The notes beneath the pieces are model-generated. The model ran no database searches. It was not told the DNA's origin and worked only from the letters and a program-made list of their open reading frames with translations. A stretch of DNA of 22,215 bases. Origin: Chloroflexota bacterium. GTDB taxonomy: Bacteria > Chloroflexota > Anaerolineae > Anaerolineales > DRMV01. Of the stretch, positions 7,032 to 14,714 are shown piece after piece (the first letter of the stretch is position 1; each line of letters begins with the position of its first letter). The stretch is taken from assembly GCA_013153135.1 (NCBI GenBank), contig JAADFA010000027.1, positions 1-22,215 of the forward strand, written 5' to 3'. Made by a program: the position numbers and the translations under genes.

Positions 7032-8822
7032 ATGAGCGAGGCCAAAGGCAAACCCAACGCGACCCTGCCGAAAACCACGTATGAACAGGCCCTGGAAGCC
7101 CTGGAAGCGGGCGATTACCCGCGGGCGCGCAAGCTCATCATCCGGCTGCTGAAGCGTGACCCGAATAACGTGACGTATTGGCTCTGGCTCTCGGTCGCGG
7201 CTGAAACGCCGAAAGAGCGCGAGCATAGCTTACGTCAGGTCCTCAAGCTGGAGCCCGATAACCCAACCGCGCTGCGAGGACTGCGCTATTTTCAGGGCCG
7301 GGGGGCCGAACCGGGAGAGCCGCAGCGGGTGGATCGGCGTCGCGCGTGGCAGGCGGCCCTGCGAGAACAATGGACCCCACGCCGGACTGCGCCCCCCGCG
7401 TGGCGTCGGGGGTTGCCTTTGCTCATAGGTGTTGTCGTCGTGCTGCTCGCCACCTTGGGCTACCAAGGCTGGTCTTACTGGCGCGCGCGGCCCACGCCCT
7501 TGCCCACCTTGGGGTTCATCACCGTGGTACCTAAGACGCCCAGCCTTACCCCTACACCCGCGGGCTCACCAACGCCAACGCCCCGAGGCACGCCTCAGCC
7601 CTTGAGCATCATCCTCGGCGTGACGCAAACCCCAACGCCGTTGTATGTCAATACACCTCATCCATACGAGGCTTATCACCGCGCGCTCGATGCCATCGGC
7701 CGCGGAGATTGGGCTAAGGCCGCGTCATATTTGGAACAGCTGCTTGAGCAAGAAACCACGCCGGATATCGCGTACTACCTGGCCGAAGCCTACTACCATC
7801 TGGGCCGCTGGCGAGATGCCCAGCAAGCCCTGCGTCAGGCCCTGGACCTCGACCCTAACTTTGGCCCTGCCCATCGCTTATGGGCCCAAGTGCTCATGGC
7901 GGAATGGCGTGAACGGGACAAGGCGCCCACCGCGGCGGACTTCACGGATGCCGAAAAGCACTTGCGCGCCGCGCTGCAACATGCCAACGACGACCCCCTC
8001 ACCTATCGGGCCGCGCTGGATTATTGGCTCGGATGGCGGGAAGACCCCGACCAGGCCGAACGCTTGCTCGCACGCGGAGAAGAAGTGCTCGGCGACCTCC
8101 CTCTATGGGATTATTACCGCGCTTGGATCGCGTACCAACGGGGCGAGCTCGATACCGCGTGGGAAGCGATTCAACGGGCTCAGCAGCGCGATCCCACCAT
8201 GCTTGATGCATACGCGCTGGCCGCGCGCATCGCGTTGGCCCGCGGGGATGTGGACGCCGCGCGCAAGGCCGCAGAGGTCGTCTACCGTTACCGCCCTCTG
8301 GACCCTGATGTTATCTTGCTCTACGCGGAGGCTCAACTCGCTCATCCCGAAGGCGACCCCGAAGCGGTGCTCCTTGCGCTGGAGCCTTTAGCCGATCATC
8401 CCTCGCCTTATATCCTACGTCGGCGCGTCGCGCTCCTCGGAGAAGCATACTTACGCCTCGGGCGCCCCGAAGAAGCCTTAAAATACCTCAAGCAGGCCGA
8501 CCAGTGGGACCCTTCGTTTGATAACGCGATGCGCCTTGGCCATGCTTATCGCGCGCTTCAGGATTACGGCGCGGCTTTGCTTGCCTACCGCGAGGCCTAC
8601 GAGCGCGCGACCACGGATCGCCAACGTTACACCGCGCTGTATTGGCGCGCCAAGATGGCCGAAGCCCTAGACCTCAAAGACAATGCGCAACGGGATTGGC
8701 GCGCGCTCCTGGAAGCTCCTGCCGACTTGGTGCCGTGGGCCTGGCGCGCGGAGGCGGCCGCGGCCCTGGGCCTTCCCACGCCAACCCCCGAAGCCACGCC
8801 CACGCCAACGGCCGCGCCCTAA
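7032..8822 (+). CDS. Membrane-anchored TPR protein with Thr-Pro linkers
   Basis: A 596-residue protein of unknown role. Residues about 15-90 form TPR-like helices (YEQALEALEAGDYPRARKLI). A basic stretch precedes a single membrane span at about 127-147 (LPLLIGVVVVLLATLGYQGW). A Thr-Pro-rich linker of about 50 residues then leads to a long second TPR array (about 210-575), with repeated helix pairs such as YYLAEAYYHLGRWRDAQQALRQA. It ends in another short Thr-Pro tail. There is no signal-peptide cleavage site. The predicted topology is TPRs on both sides of the membrane, most of them outside. It starts 14 bases after menC and the run ends at the hairpin 8863-8895. TPR arrays normally scaffold protein complexes; the partner is not identifiable. 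Confidence 0.85.
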   Translation: MSEAKGKPNATLPKTTYEQALEALEAGDYPRARKLIIRLLKRDPNNVTYWLWLSVAAETPKEREHSLRQVLKLEPDNPTALRGLRYFQGRGAEPGEPQRVDRRRAWQAALREQWTPRRTAPPAWRRGLPLLIGVVVVLLATLGYQGWSYWRARPTPLPTLGFITVVPKTPSLTPTPAGSPTPTPRGTPQPLSIILGVTQTPTPLYVNTPHPYEAYHRALDAIGRGDWAKAASYLEQLLEQETTPDIAYYLAEAYYHLGRWRDAQQALRQALDLDPNFGPAHRLWAQVLMAEWRERDKAPTAADFTDAEKHLRAALQHANDDPLTYRAALDYWLGWREDPDQAERLLARGEEVLGDLPLWDYYRAWIAYQRGELDTAWEAIQRAQQRDPTMLDAYALAARIALARGDVDAARKAAEVVYRYRPLDPDVILLYAEAQLAHPEGDPEAVLLALEPLADHPSPYILRRRVALLGEAYLRLGRPEEALKYLKQADQWDPSFDNAMRLGHAYRALQDYGAALLAYREAYERATTDRQRYTALYWRAKMAEALDLKDNAQRDWRALLEAPADLVPWAWRAEAAAALGLPTPTPEATPTPTAAP

Positions 8823-8862
8823 GCTGCGCGCCCCTCGCGGTACCCTCGTGCTCCAGCACGCA

Positions 8863-8895
8863 ACGGCCCAGCTCGGGCGAACCGAGCTGGGCCGT
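8863..8895. terminator. Strong hairpin between convergent genes, probable bidirectional terminator
   Basis: A perfect 14-bp stem, ACGGCCCAGCTCGG (8863-8876) with CCGAGCTGGGCCGT (8882-8895), closes the five-base loop GCGAA. It sits between the stop of the TPR gene (8822) and the stop of the minus-strand hydrolase gene (8939). A CGTTCTCTCC tract follows on the plus side, only moderately T-rich. Confidence 0.75.
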
Positions 8896-8938
8896 CGTTC
8901 TCTCCCTCCAGCGGAACGTCACACACCAAAAAATCCGC

Positions 8939-9850
8939 TTATTGGGCTCCGCCTTGGCGGAATTTGCGCCAATAGCGCAACAACCCCGCGGCCGACATCC
9001 ACGTCGGGTTGGCGGTCTCGTATTTTTGATGCAGCTCGGGCGAAACGCCATCACGGCGGTTGTGCTCCGCCACCCATTCCTCGAGCAACGCCCGCAGCGT
9101 CGCCTCATCGGGCTCCTGCGGCATCACCCGCTCGAGGAAGGCTTCGACTTCGTCCAGCAGGCGCTCTAGCTCGGCCAGGTGCCAGTCCACATCGGTAAAC
9201 GGACCAAAGTGCGTGGGCACCACCGTTTGCGCGGGCACTTGCCGCAGCCGGGCCAGGCTCGCGCGCCACTGTTCGAGGTGAAACTCGGGCGGTGGCATGG
9301 GCAGGCGGATGTGGCGTACCCCGGGCAGGCGCACGCCGCCAATGTCACCTGTGAATAGCACGCGCGCTTGCTCCCAGTAGTAAGCATAGTGGTGTCGCGC
9401 GTGACCAGGCGTATCCAAGGGGATGAAAGTATGCGGCCCAATAATGATGGGCTCTTCATCCCTCGGCACATGGAGCTGCTCATCAGGCACGGGAAGAAAC
9501 GCTCCCCAGAGGCGATCCATTGCCTCGCCATAAATGCGCCGCGCGGATGCGAGCAGACGCTCGGGTGCGCGCATATGCGGCGCGCCTACGGGATGCACAT
9601 GCACGCGCGCGCCATGGCGGGCCAAATACCCGGCTGCCCCCGCGTGGTCAAGATGGATGTGCGTCAAGAGCACGTCGGTCACGTCGGTTAGGTTGTAGCC
9701 GCGCGCGGCCAACCCCTGTTCCAACGCGTCCACCGTGCTGCCCGGACCACTTTCGATGAGCAGCACCCCGTCTGGATGAGGAATAAGATATACCGCGATG
9801 GTCTGGGGCACGCCCAAAAAATGCAGGTCCACCGTGTACCATGTGGTCAT
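8939..9850 (-). CDS. Metallo-beta-lactamase-fold hydrolase
   Basis: A 303-residue cytoplasmic hydrolase with a binuclear metal site. THIHLDHAG gives H64, H66, D68 and H69. The remaining ligands are visible in LDTPGHARHH, LFTGDIGG and VVPTHFGPF. This set fits the glyoxalase II / RNase Z / lactonase-like branch, and no signal peptide is present, so a beta-lactamase role is unlikely. The substrate cannot be named. GAGGAG about seven bases before the ATG supports the start. It lies 41 bases downstream of the DegV gene on the same strand, so the two probably form one transcript. Confidence 0.88.
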   Translation of the reverse strand: MTTWYTVDLHFLGVPQTIAVYLIPHPDGVLLIESGPGSTVDALEQGLAARGYNLTDVTDVLLTHIHLDHAGAAGYLARHGARVHVHPVGAPHMRAPERLLASARRIYGEAMDRLWGAFLPVPDEQLHVPRDEEPIIIGPHTFIPLDTPGHARHHYAYYWEQARVLFTGDIGGVRLPGVRHIRLPMPPPEFHLEQWRASLARLRQVPAQTVVPTHFGPFTDVDWHLAELERLLDEVEAFLERVMPQEPDEATLRALLEEWVAEHNRRDGVSPELHQKYETANPTWMSAAGLLRYWRKFRQGGAQ

Positions 9851-9891
9851 GACCGACTCCTCAAAGGTTACGGGCGTGCGCCCGGCCTAGG

Positions 9892-10740
9892 CTACATCCC
9901 AGCCATAAAGGCCAACCCGACCGTACCCGGGCCGACGTGCACGCCCACTGTCGGGCTAACATCCGTAAGGTAGGCTTCCACCGCGTTGAAGCGGCGAGCA
10001 GCCTCGTTGAGCAGCGCGCGGGCCTCCTCTTCAGCATCCGCGTGCAGCGTGGCCAAACGCACGGGCGAACGGCCCGCGATGCGTTGCTCAATCAAGTCTA
10101 ACACGCGTTGCAAAGATTTCTTACGTGTTCGTACTTTATCCACAGGCTCCACCCGACCGTCACGGATCTCCAAAATTGGCTTGACGTTGAGCATCATGCC
10201 GAGCAAGCGTTGCGCGCCGCCGATGCGGCCACCCCGATGCAAGTACTCCAGCGTATCGACCGCAAAAATCACGCCCACGTGGTCCTTGGCCTTTTCCGCC
10301 ACCGCGGTCGCCTCTTCCAAGTCGGCGCCCTCCGCAACAGCTCGGGCCGCGGCCAGCACCACAAAGCCCAACCCCATACCAACCGAGCGCGAATCGACAA
10401 TGCGAATAGGGACATCGCCCAACATTTGTTTCGCTTGCCGAGCAGATTCAATGGTACCCGAGAGATCTTTGGACAAATGGATGCTCAGAATATCATAGCC
10501 CTGGTCCAGGAGCGCGCGATACGCCTCAACATATGTTCCAGCCGCAGCCTGAGAGGTCGTGGGTAAAGTCTTCGCGTTACGCAGCCGTTCGTAAAATTGC
10601 TGCGGCGTCATATCGACACCATCGCGGTACGTTTCACCATCCCAAACAACCAAATTCGGCACGACAGTGATGCCGTATTGTTCCACTAAATCCTGCGGGA
10701 GGTAGGCTGTGCTATCCGTTACAATCGCTACAGGGGCCAT
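9892..10740 (-). CDS. DegV family fatty-acid-binding protein
   Basis: DegV/FakB proteins bind a fatty acid and, in characterised cases, present it to a FakA kinase for phosphorylation and entry into phospholipids. The 282 residues begin with VAIVTDSTAYLP, a DegV hallmark. LPTTSQAA, IHLSKDLSGT and DSRSVGMGLG line the lipid pocket, and DTLEYLHRGGRIG and the C-terminal HVGPGTVGLAFM are typical. ATG 10740 has AAGGAGG (10747-10753) six bases upstream; the 33-residue upstream extension is rejected. No fakA is present in the window. The hydrolase gene follows 41 bases later. Confidence 0.92.
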   Translation of the reverse strand: MAPVAIVTDSTAYLPQDLVEQYGITVVPNLVVWDGETYRDGVDMTPQQFYERLRNAKTLPTTSQAAAGTYVEAYRALLDQGYDILSIHLSKDLSGTIESARQAKQMLGDVPIRIVDSRSVGMGLGFVVLAAARAVAEGADLEEATAVAEKAKDHVGVIFAVDTLEYLHRGGRIGGAQRLLGMMLNVKPILEIRDGRVEPVDKVRTRKKSLQRVLDLIEQRIAGRSPVRLATLHADAEEEARALLNEAARRFNAVEAYLTDVSPTVGVHVGPGTVGLAFMAGM

Positions 10741-10867
10741 GGGTCGCCTCCTTTTAGGATGAGAATCAGCATCTAACAAAACCCCGTCACGCCCCGGACG
10801 TCGCGGGATCAACCCCAACTGAATGACAACATCCTCCATCGGGGCGGGCGAGGCAAGGGGGACTGGT

Positions 10868-12331
10868 ATGGACAGCCCGCGGAGGCGCTTCGACCACGCG
10901 CTACGAAGGTATGGAACTTGGTGGGGTTTTGGCTTATGGCAGGCAGCATGGGCGCTGTTCTACCGCACGCATGGGCTGCGAGTCTATGGGCTGGACGTGC
11001 CTATGTGGCACCGTTTGCCTGATGCGTGGCTGCAAGGCCGCGAAGTCTGGGCGAGCCTCTGGGTCTTGCACATGCAACCGCCTTTGTGGAACGCGTTTTA
11101 CGCCGCGTTGTTGCGTCTCCCCTCGGCCTGGCGAGAACCTCTCGTATGGTTGCTTTTCCAGCTCATGGCTTGGCATATCCAGGTGATGGGCTACAAACTC
11201 CTGCGCGCGCAGCACGTACCCCGCATTGGGGCCGCGGTTGGTATGGCCGCGTGGCTCTTATACCCCGAGTTCGTCGCGGTATTGCACACTTTCAAATACA
11301 CGCTGCCTGTGATGTGGCTCTTAATGCTGCTGGTATGGACGTGGCAATTTCGGCCTCGAGCGCTCGCATGGCCCCTCACCGGGCTGGCGTTACTGCGCGC
11401 GACCTACGGCTGGCCCTTTCTCGCGCTGGTGTTGGGATGGGCCAGGCTTCGCCGACGTTGGCCTGGGTGGCGCGCGGTGCTTATTCCTTTGAGCTTGCTA
11501 GGGCTATGGAGTCTGAAGAACGGCGTCCTCTTTGGCCTATGGGGCACAACCAGCAGCTGGTTCGGCATGAACTGGCTGCGGAACGTGCGGCTACTTTATT
11601 GGGGCGATCCTAAGGCGACGCGCGAAATCCTCGCGCAAGGTGTCGACCCCATCATCCAATACCCGACCTTCGCGGCCATCGAGACGTATCCGCGCGCGTA
11701 TTGGGCGGAAGTCGCCCAAAACTGTCAAGGCCCTCCGGCCTTATGCTCGCCACGCCGGCCAGACGCGGTGACGCACAACTTCAACCACATCGGCTATATC
11801 CCGGTCTCGCGAGCGATGGCGCGCGCCGCCGCCCAGATTTGGTGGCACAACCCGGGTGTTATGCTACGCATAGAGCAAGACATGGCCCTTGATTTGCTCC
11901 TTTCGCCTGCGTTCTACATTCTGTATCCCGCGGACGCGCTTACGCCATTGTGGGGCTCGTGGGTTGCTGCACGCGATGCATGGCTATGCTCAGGCCAACG
12001 CTTTGACGTACATCATTACTTGCGGCCGCCCTGGGGTCGCGCGCTCTGCCCGGGGTTCCAGCGCATTTATTTGGGCGTCTTGGGGCTCGCGTTCGGGCTG
12101 ATGCTCGTACCGTGGTCACGGCCGCGTCGCGGGGGCTGGCCCGAGCTGGCGCTTCTGGTCGTGCTCTACGCGGGTACGGTCTACACACTAGTTGACTTTT
12201 TGGAAAATGCGCGGATGCGGCTGGAGGTCGACGTGCTCTGGTGGTTGCTCGCGCTATGGGCGGGTTTTCGCAGCCTAGCGTTGGTGCACGAAGGCTGGCG
12301 CCGCGCGCGACAGCGCCTCGCGGGTCGCTAA
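10868..12331 (+). CDS. Multispan membrane protein, probable GT-C-type glycosyltransferase
   Basis: A 487-residue integral membrane protein with roughly ten hydrophobic segments. The N-terminal loop after the first span has YGLDVPMWHRLPDAWL and then HMQPPLWNAFYAALLRL. This resembles the acidic first loop and the H-x-PPL motif of GT-C enzymes that use lipid-linked sugars (PMT/ArnT type). Family assignment is by this resemblance only. A long soluble loop at about residues 230-340 contains few hydrophobic stretches. ATG 10868 has AAGGGGG six bases upstream; the alternative ATG 10823 lacks a ribosome binding site. The gene is divergent from degV with 127 bases between them. Its stop interlocks with the permease stop at 12328-12331. 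Confidence 0.7.
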   Translation: MDSPRRRFDHALRRYGTWWGFGLWQAAWALFYRTHGLRVYGLDVPMWHRLPDAWLQGREVWASLWVLHMQPPLWNAFYAALLRLPSAWREPLVWLLFQLMAWHIQVMGYKLLRAQHVPRIGAAVGMAAWLLYPEFVAVLHTFKYTLPVMWLLMLLVWTWQFRPRALAWPLTGLALLRATYGWPFLALVLGWARLRRRWPGWRAVLIPLSLLGLWSLKNGVLFGLWGTTSSWFGMNWLRNVRLLYWGDPKATREILAQGVDPIIQYPTFAAIETYPRAYWAEVAQNCQGPPALCSPRRPDAVTHNFNHIGYIPVSRAMARAAAQIWWHNPGVMLRIEQDMALDLLLSPAFYILYPADALTPLWGSWVAARDAWLCSGQRFDVHHYLRPPWGRALCPGFQRIYLGVLGLAFGLMLVPWSRPRRGGWPELALLVVLYAGTVYTLVDFLENARMRLEVDVLWWLLALWAGFRSLALVHEGWRRARQRLAGR

Positions 12332-13206
12332 CCCTTCGTCGGCCCGCGCAGCTGGGCGAGCACAACCCCTGCAAAAATCAGCCCCGCGCCCAAAGTCTGG
12401 CCAGGCGATAGCCGCTCATGCAAAAACCACGCGCCGAAGAGGGCTGCAAAGGCTGCCTCCAGGCTGAGGATAAGTGCGGCATCGGTTGCGGGCGTGCGCT
12501 GCTGACCCCAAACCTGCAATGTGAACCCGAGGCCCACCGAGAACACGGCCGCGTAGAGCACCGCAACCCAAAACACGCTCGATCGCATGACTGACCAGGG
12601 CTCGAAAACCAGCCCGAGCCCCGCCTGCCATAACGCGTTGGTCCAAAACTGCGCAGCCGCGAACGCGAGGGTCGGGAACGCAGCCGCGCGCTTGCTGAGC
12701 AGTATAACGTGCCAGCTCCAGAAAAACGCGCTCAACACAACCAACAGGTCCCCGCGACGGGCCTGATAAGGGCCGTTCAGGCTAAGCAAATACGCGCCCA
12801 TCACAGCAAGGCCTACGCCAGCGAGGGTGAGCCCTGAGGGGCGTTCGCGCCAGAACAGGGCCAGCAGCAACGGCACTAGGGGCAAATACAGACTAGTCAA
12901 AAAGCCCGCGTTACCCGCGGTGGTATAGCGCAAGCCCGCCTGTTGCAACGCGCTACCCAGGAAGAGCAGCGTGCCCGCAAGGCCAGCCCAGCGCCAAAAC
13001 GCGCGTTCTGCAGGGAAACGGAAACCGATGCCCACGCTCAACAGCCCCGCGCCCAACGCGAAACGGGCCGCGTTGAACCAAAACACACTGCCCTGATCCT
13101 GGCCAACAAGACGTTGCACCACAAACGTCGAACCCCAAACCATCGCGGCCAACAACAGCGCGCCATCGGCAAGCCAACGTTGACGCATGCCTCCGTGTCC
13201 GTGCAA
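12328..13206 (-). CDS. EamA/RhaT-type drug/metabolite transporter
   Basis: A member of the DMT superfamily of about 290 residues, with ten predicted membrane helices in two EamA halves. The first half opens with LLLAAMVWGSTFVVQRLV and the second with LLVVLSAFFWSWHVILLSKR; the last helix is GAGLIFAGVVLAQL. Such proteins export or import small metabolites. AAGGAGG (13215-13221) lies eight bases before a TTG codon (13206), but 26 bases from the first ATG (13188). I therefore place the start at TTG; the ATG would shorten it by six residues. It lies about 78 bases after the dihydropyrimidinase gene, past a hairpin, and may move a related metabolite. The substrate is unknown. Confidence 0.85.
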   Translation of the reverse strand: MHGHGGMRQRWLADGALLLAAMVWGSTFVVQRLVGQDQGSVFWFNAARFALGAGLLSVGIGFRFPAERAFWRWAGLAGTLLFLGSALQQAGLRYTTAGNAGFLTSLYLPLVPLLLALFWRERPSGLTLAGVGLAVMGAYLLSLNGPYQARRGDLLVVLSAFFWSWHVILLSKRAAAFPTLAFAAAQFWTNALWQAGLGLVFEPWSVMRSSVFWVAVLYAAVFSVGLGFTLQVWGQQRTPATDAALILSLEAAFAALFGAWFLHERLSPGQTLGAGLIFAGVVLAQLRGPTKG

Positions 13207-13233
13207 TTCGTACACCTCCTTAAATCGCGCTAC

Positions 13234-13260
13234 GCGCCTCGGGCGCGCAGCCCGAGGCGC
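13234..13260. repeat. Intergenic GC hairpin between dihydropyrimidinase and permease genes
   Basis: GCGCCTCGGGC (13234-13244) and GCCCGAGGCGC (13250-13260) form a perfect 11-bp stem with a five-base loop. No T run follows on either strand, so it is a weak terminator candidate. It could be a REP-like element or a stem that protects the upstream part of the minus-strand transcript. It sits only 13 bases before the permease ribosome binding site. Confidence 0.5.
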
Positions 13261-13283
13261 AGCAAGACGTGCCCTCGAGCGGC

Positions 13284-14714
13284 TTAGATCACATCCTCCC
13301 GGCGAAAGCGCTCCCGATGGAGATAGCGTCCCATCCCCGCGCGACCCAGCCACCGATCGCCATCCACGATCTTTTTGCCTCGCAAGTACACCTGCACGGG
13401 GAACCCAGTCAGCTCCCAACCCTCGTACAGGTTATAGTCCGTGCGGTGCTTCGCGACTTTGACGCCGTAACGCACCTTGAGGTTCGGGTCCCAGACCACA
13501 ATATCCGCGTCCGCGCCGGGCGCCAGCGTGCCCTTACGCGGGTATAGGCCGAAGATGCGTGCGGGGTTGGTGCTCACCAAGGCGACGAATTGGGTTGGCG
13601 TCAAGGGCCCTTCGACCACGCCTTTGGTCCACAGCACAGGCAGGCGGTCGCCCACGCCCGGCACGCCGTTGGGGATCTTGGTGAAATCGTCTTTGCCCAG
13701 TTCTTTGCCTGGAATAGCGATCAGTTGCCCCTCATATTCAATGGGTTTGGTGCCATCATAGAAGAAGGGACAGTGGTCCGTGCCCACAGTCTGCAAGGTG
13801 GATTGGGCTAGGCCCTGCCACAACCGCTCGTTATCCGCGCGAGTGCGCATGGGCGGCGAGCAGACCCACTTCGCGCCATCGGGCCGGGCCAAGTGTTCTT
13901 CGGTAAAGAAGAGGTATTGCGGGCACGTTTCGCCCATGACGGGTAACCCTTTCTCCCGCGCGTAGCGCAACATATCCACGCCCCCGGCCGTGTTCATGTG
14001 GACGATGTAGAGGGGCGCGTCGGCCTGCTCCGCGAGGGCCGCGCCGCGCAAGACCGCCTCCACCGCGCCCCATGCGGGACGGGTGCGCGCGTGCCAAATG
14101 GGCTCGGTATGGCCCTGGGCCAGGGCCTCTCGCACCAGGATGTCGATGACGTCGCCATTCTCTGCGTGCAACATGGTAAGCAAACCGAGTTCGCGCGCGC
14201 GACGCATGGCCTGAAAGATCTCACCATCCTGCAGGCGCAGGCGGCCGTTGTAAGCCATGAAGACTTTGATGCTGGTGATGCCCATTTCGGGCAAGTCGGC
14301 CATCTCCTGGGCGATGGCGTCGTCCCAACGGGTGATGTTCATGTGTAAGCCATAGTCCACCGCGACCTTGGGGTCGGCTTTGGCTCGCCAGTGTTGCACA
14401 GATTCACGAAGCGTAGGCCAATCCAAGGGCACGAAGTCCAGAACCGTGGTCGTCCCGCCGAAGGCTGCAGCTTTGGTGCCGGTGTAGTGGTCGTCGGACG
14501 ATACCGTGCCGAACATGGGCAGGTCGAGGTGTACGTGGGGGTCGATGCCTCCGGGCATGAGGAACTTGCCGGTGACGTCGATCACCTCCGCGTCGGGCAC
14601 AACCAAATCCCGCCCAATCGCCGCGATACGTTCGCCCTCAACCAACAGGTCGGCACGCCACATCTCCTGCGCGGTAATCAGGGTCCCGCCGCGAAAGAGT
14701 TGTTTGGTGGTCAT
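13284..14714 (-). CDS. hydA: Dihydropyrimidinase (D-hydantoinase family)
   Basis: This amidohydrolase opens the ring of 5,6-dihydropyrimidines or hydantoins. The 476 residues and the metal centre fit dihydropyrimidinase rather than dihydroorotase: HVH at 60-62, the carboxylated Lys K150 in SIKVFMAYNG with Y155, H183 in MLHAENGD, H239 in IVHMNTAGG and the Asp in VGTDHCPF. The C-terminal YEGWELTGFP and GRAGMGRYLHRE motifs are also typical of the family. AAGGAGGA, five bases before the ATG, lies inside the end of pyrD. The start and the pyrD stop share ATGA (14711-14714), so translation is probably coupled. Dihydropyrimidinase is usually catabolic, so pairing with pyrD is notable. Confidence 0.92.
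   Translation of the reverse strand: MTTKQLFRGGTLITAQEMWRADLLVEGERIAAIGRDLVVPDAEVIDVTGKFLMPGGIDPHVHLDLPMFGTVSSDDHYTGTKAAAFGGTTTVLDFVPLDWPTLRESVQHWRAKADPKVAVDYGLHMNITRWDDAIAQEMADLPEMGITSIKVFMAYNGRLRLQDGEIFQAMRRARELGLLTMLHAENGDVIDILVREALAQGHTEPIWHARTRPAWGAVEAVLRGAALAEQADAPLYIVHMNTAGGVDMLRYAREKGLPVMGETCPQYLFFTEEHLARPDGAKWVCSPPMRTRADNERLWQGLAQSTLQTVGTDHCPFFYDGTKPIEYEGQLIAIPGKELGKDDFTKIPNGVPGVGDRLPVLWTKGVVEGPLTPTQFVALVSTNPARIFGLYPRKGTLAPGADADIVVWDPNLKVRYGVKVAKHRTDYNLYEGWELTGFPVQVYLRGKKIVDGDRWLGRAGMGRYLHRERFRREDVI

Noticed and set aside
8939..9850. Beta-lactamase (resistance gene)
   Set aside because: There is no signal peptide, and the motif set and cytoplasmic setting fit the broad hydrolase superfamily better.
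14711..14714. Calling hydA a dihydroorotase because it sits with pyrD
   Set aside because: The motifs (GIDPHVHLD, K150, YEGW, GRAGMGRYLHRE) follow dihydropyrimidinase, so context alone does not override them.
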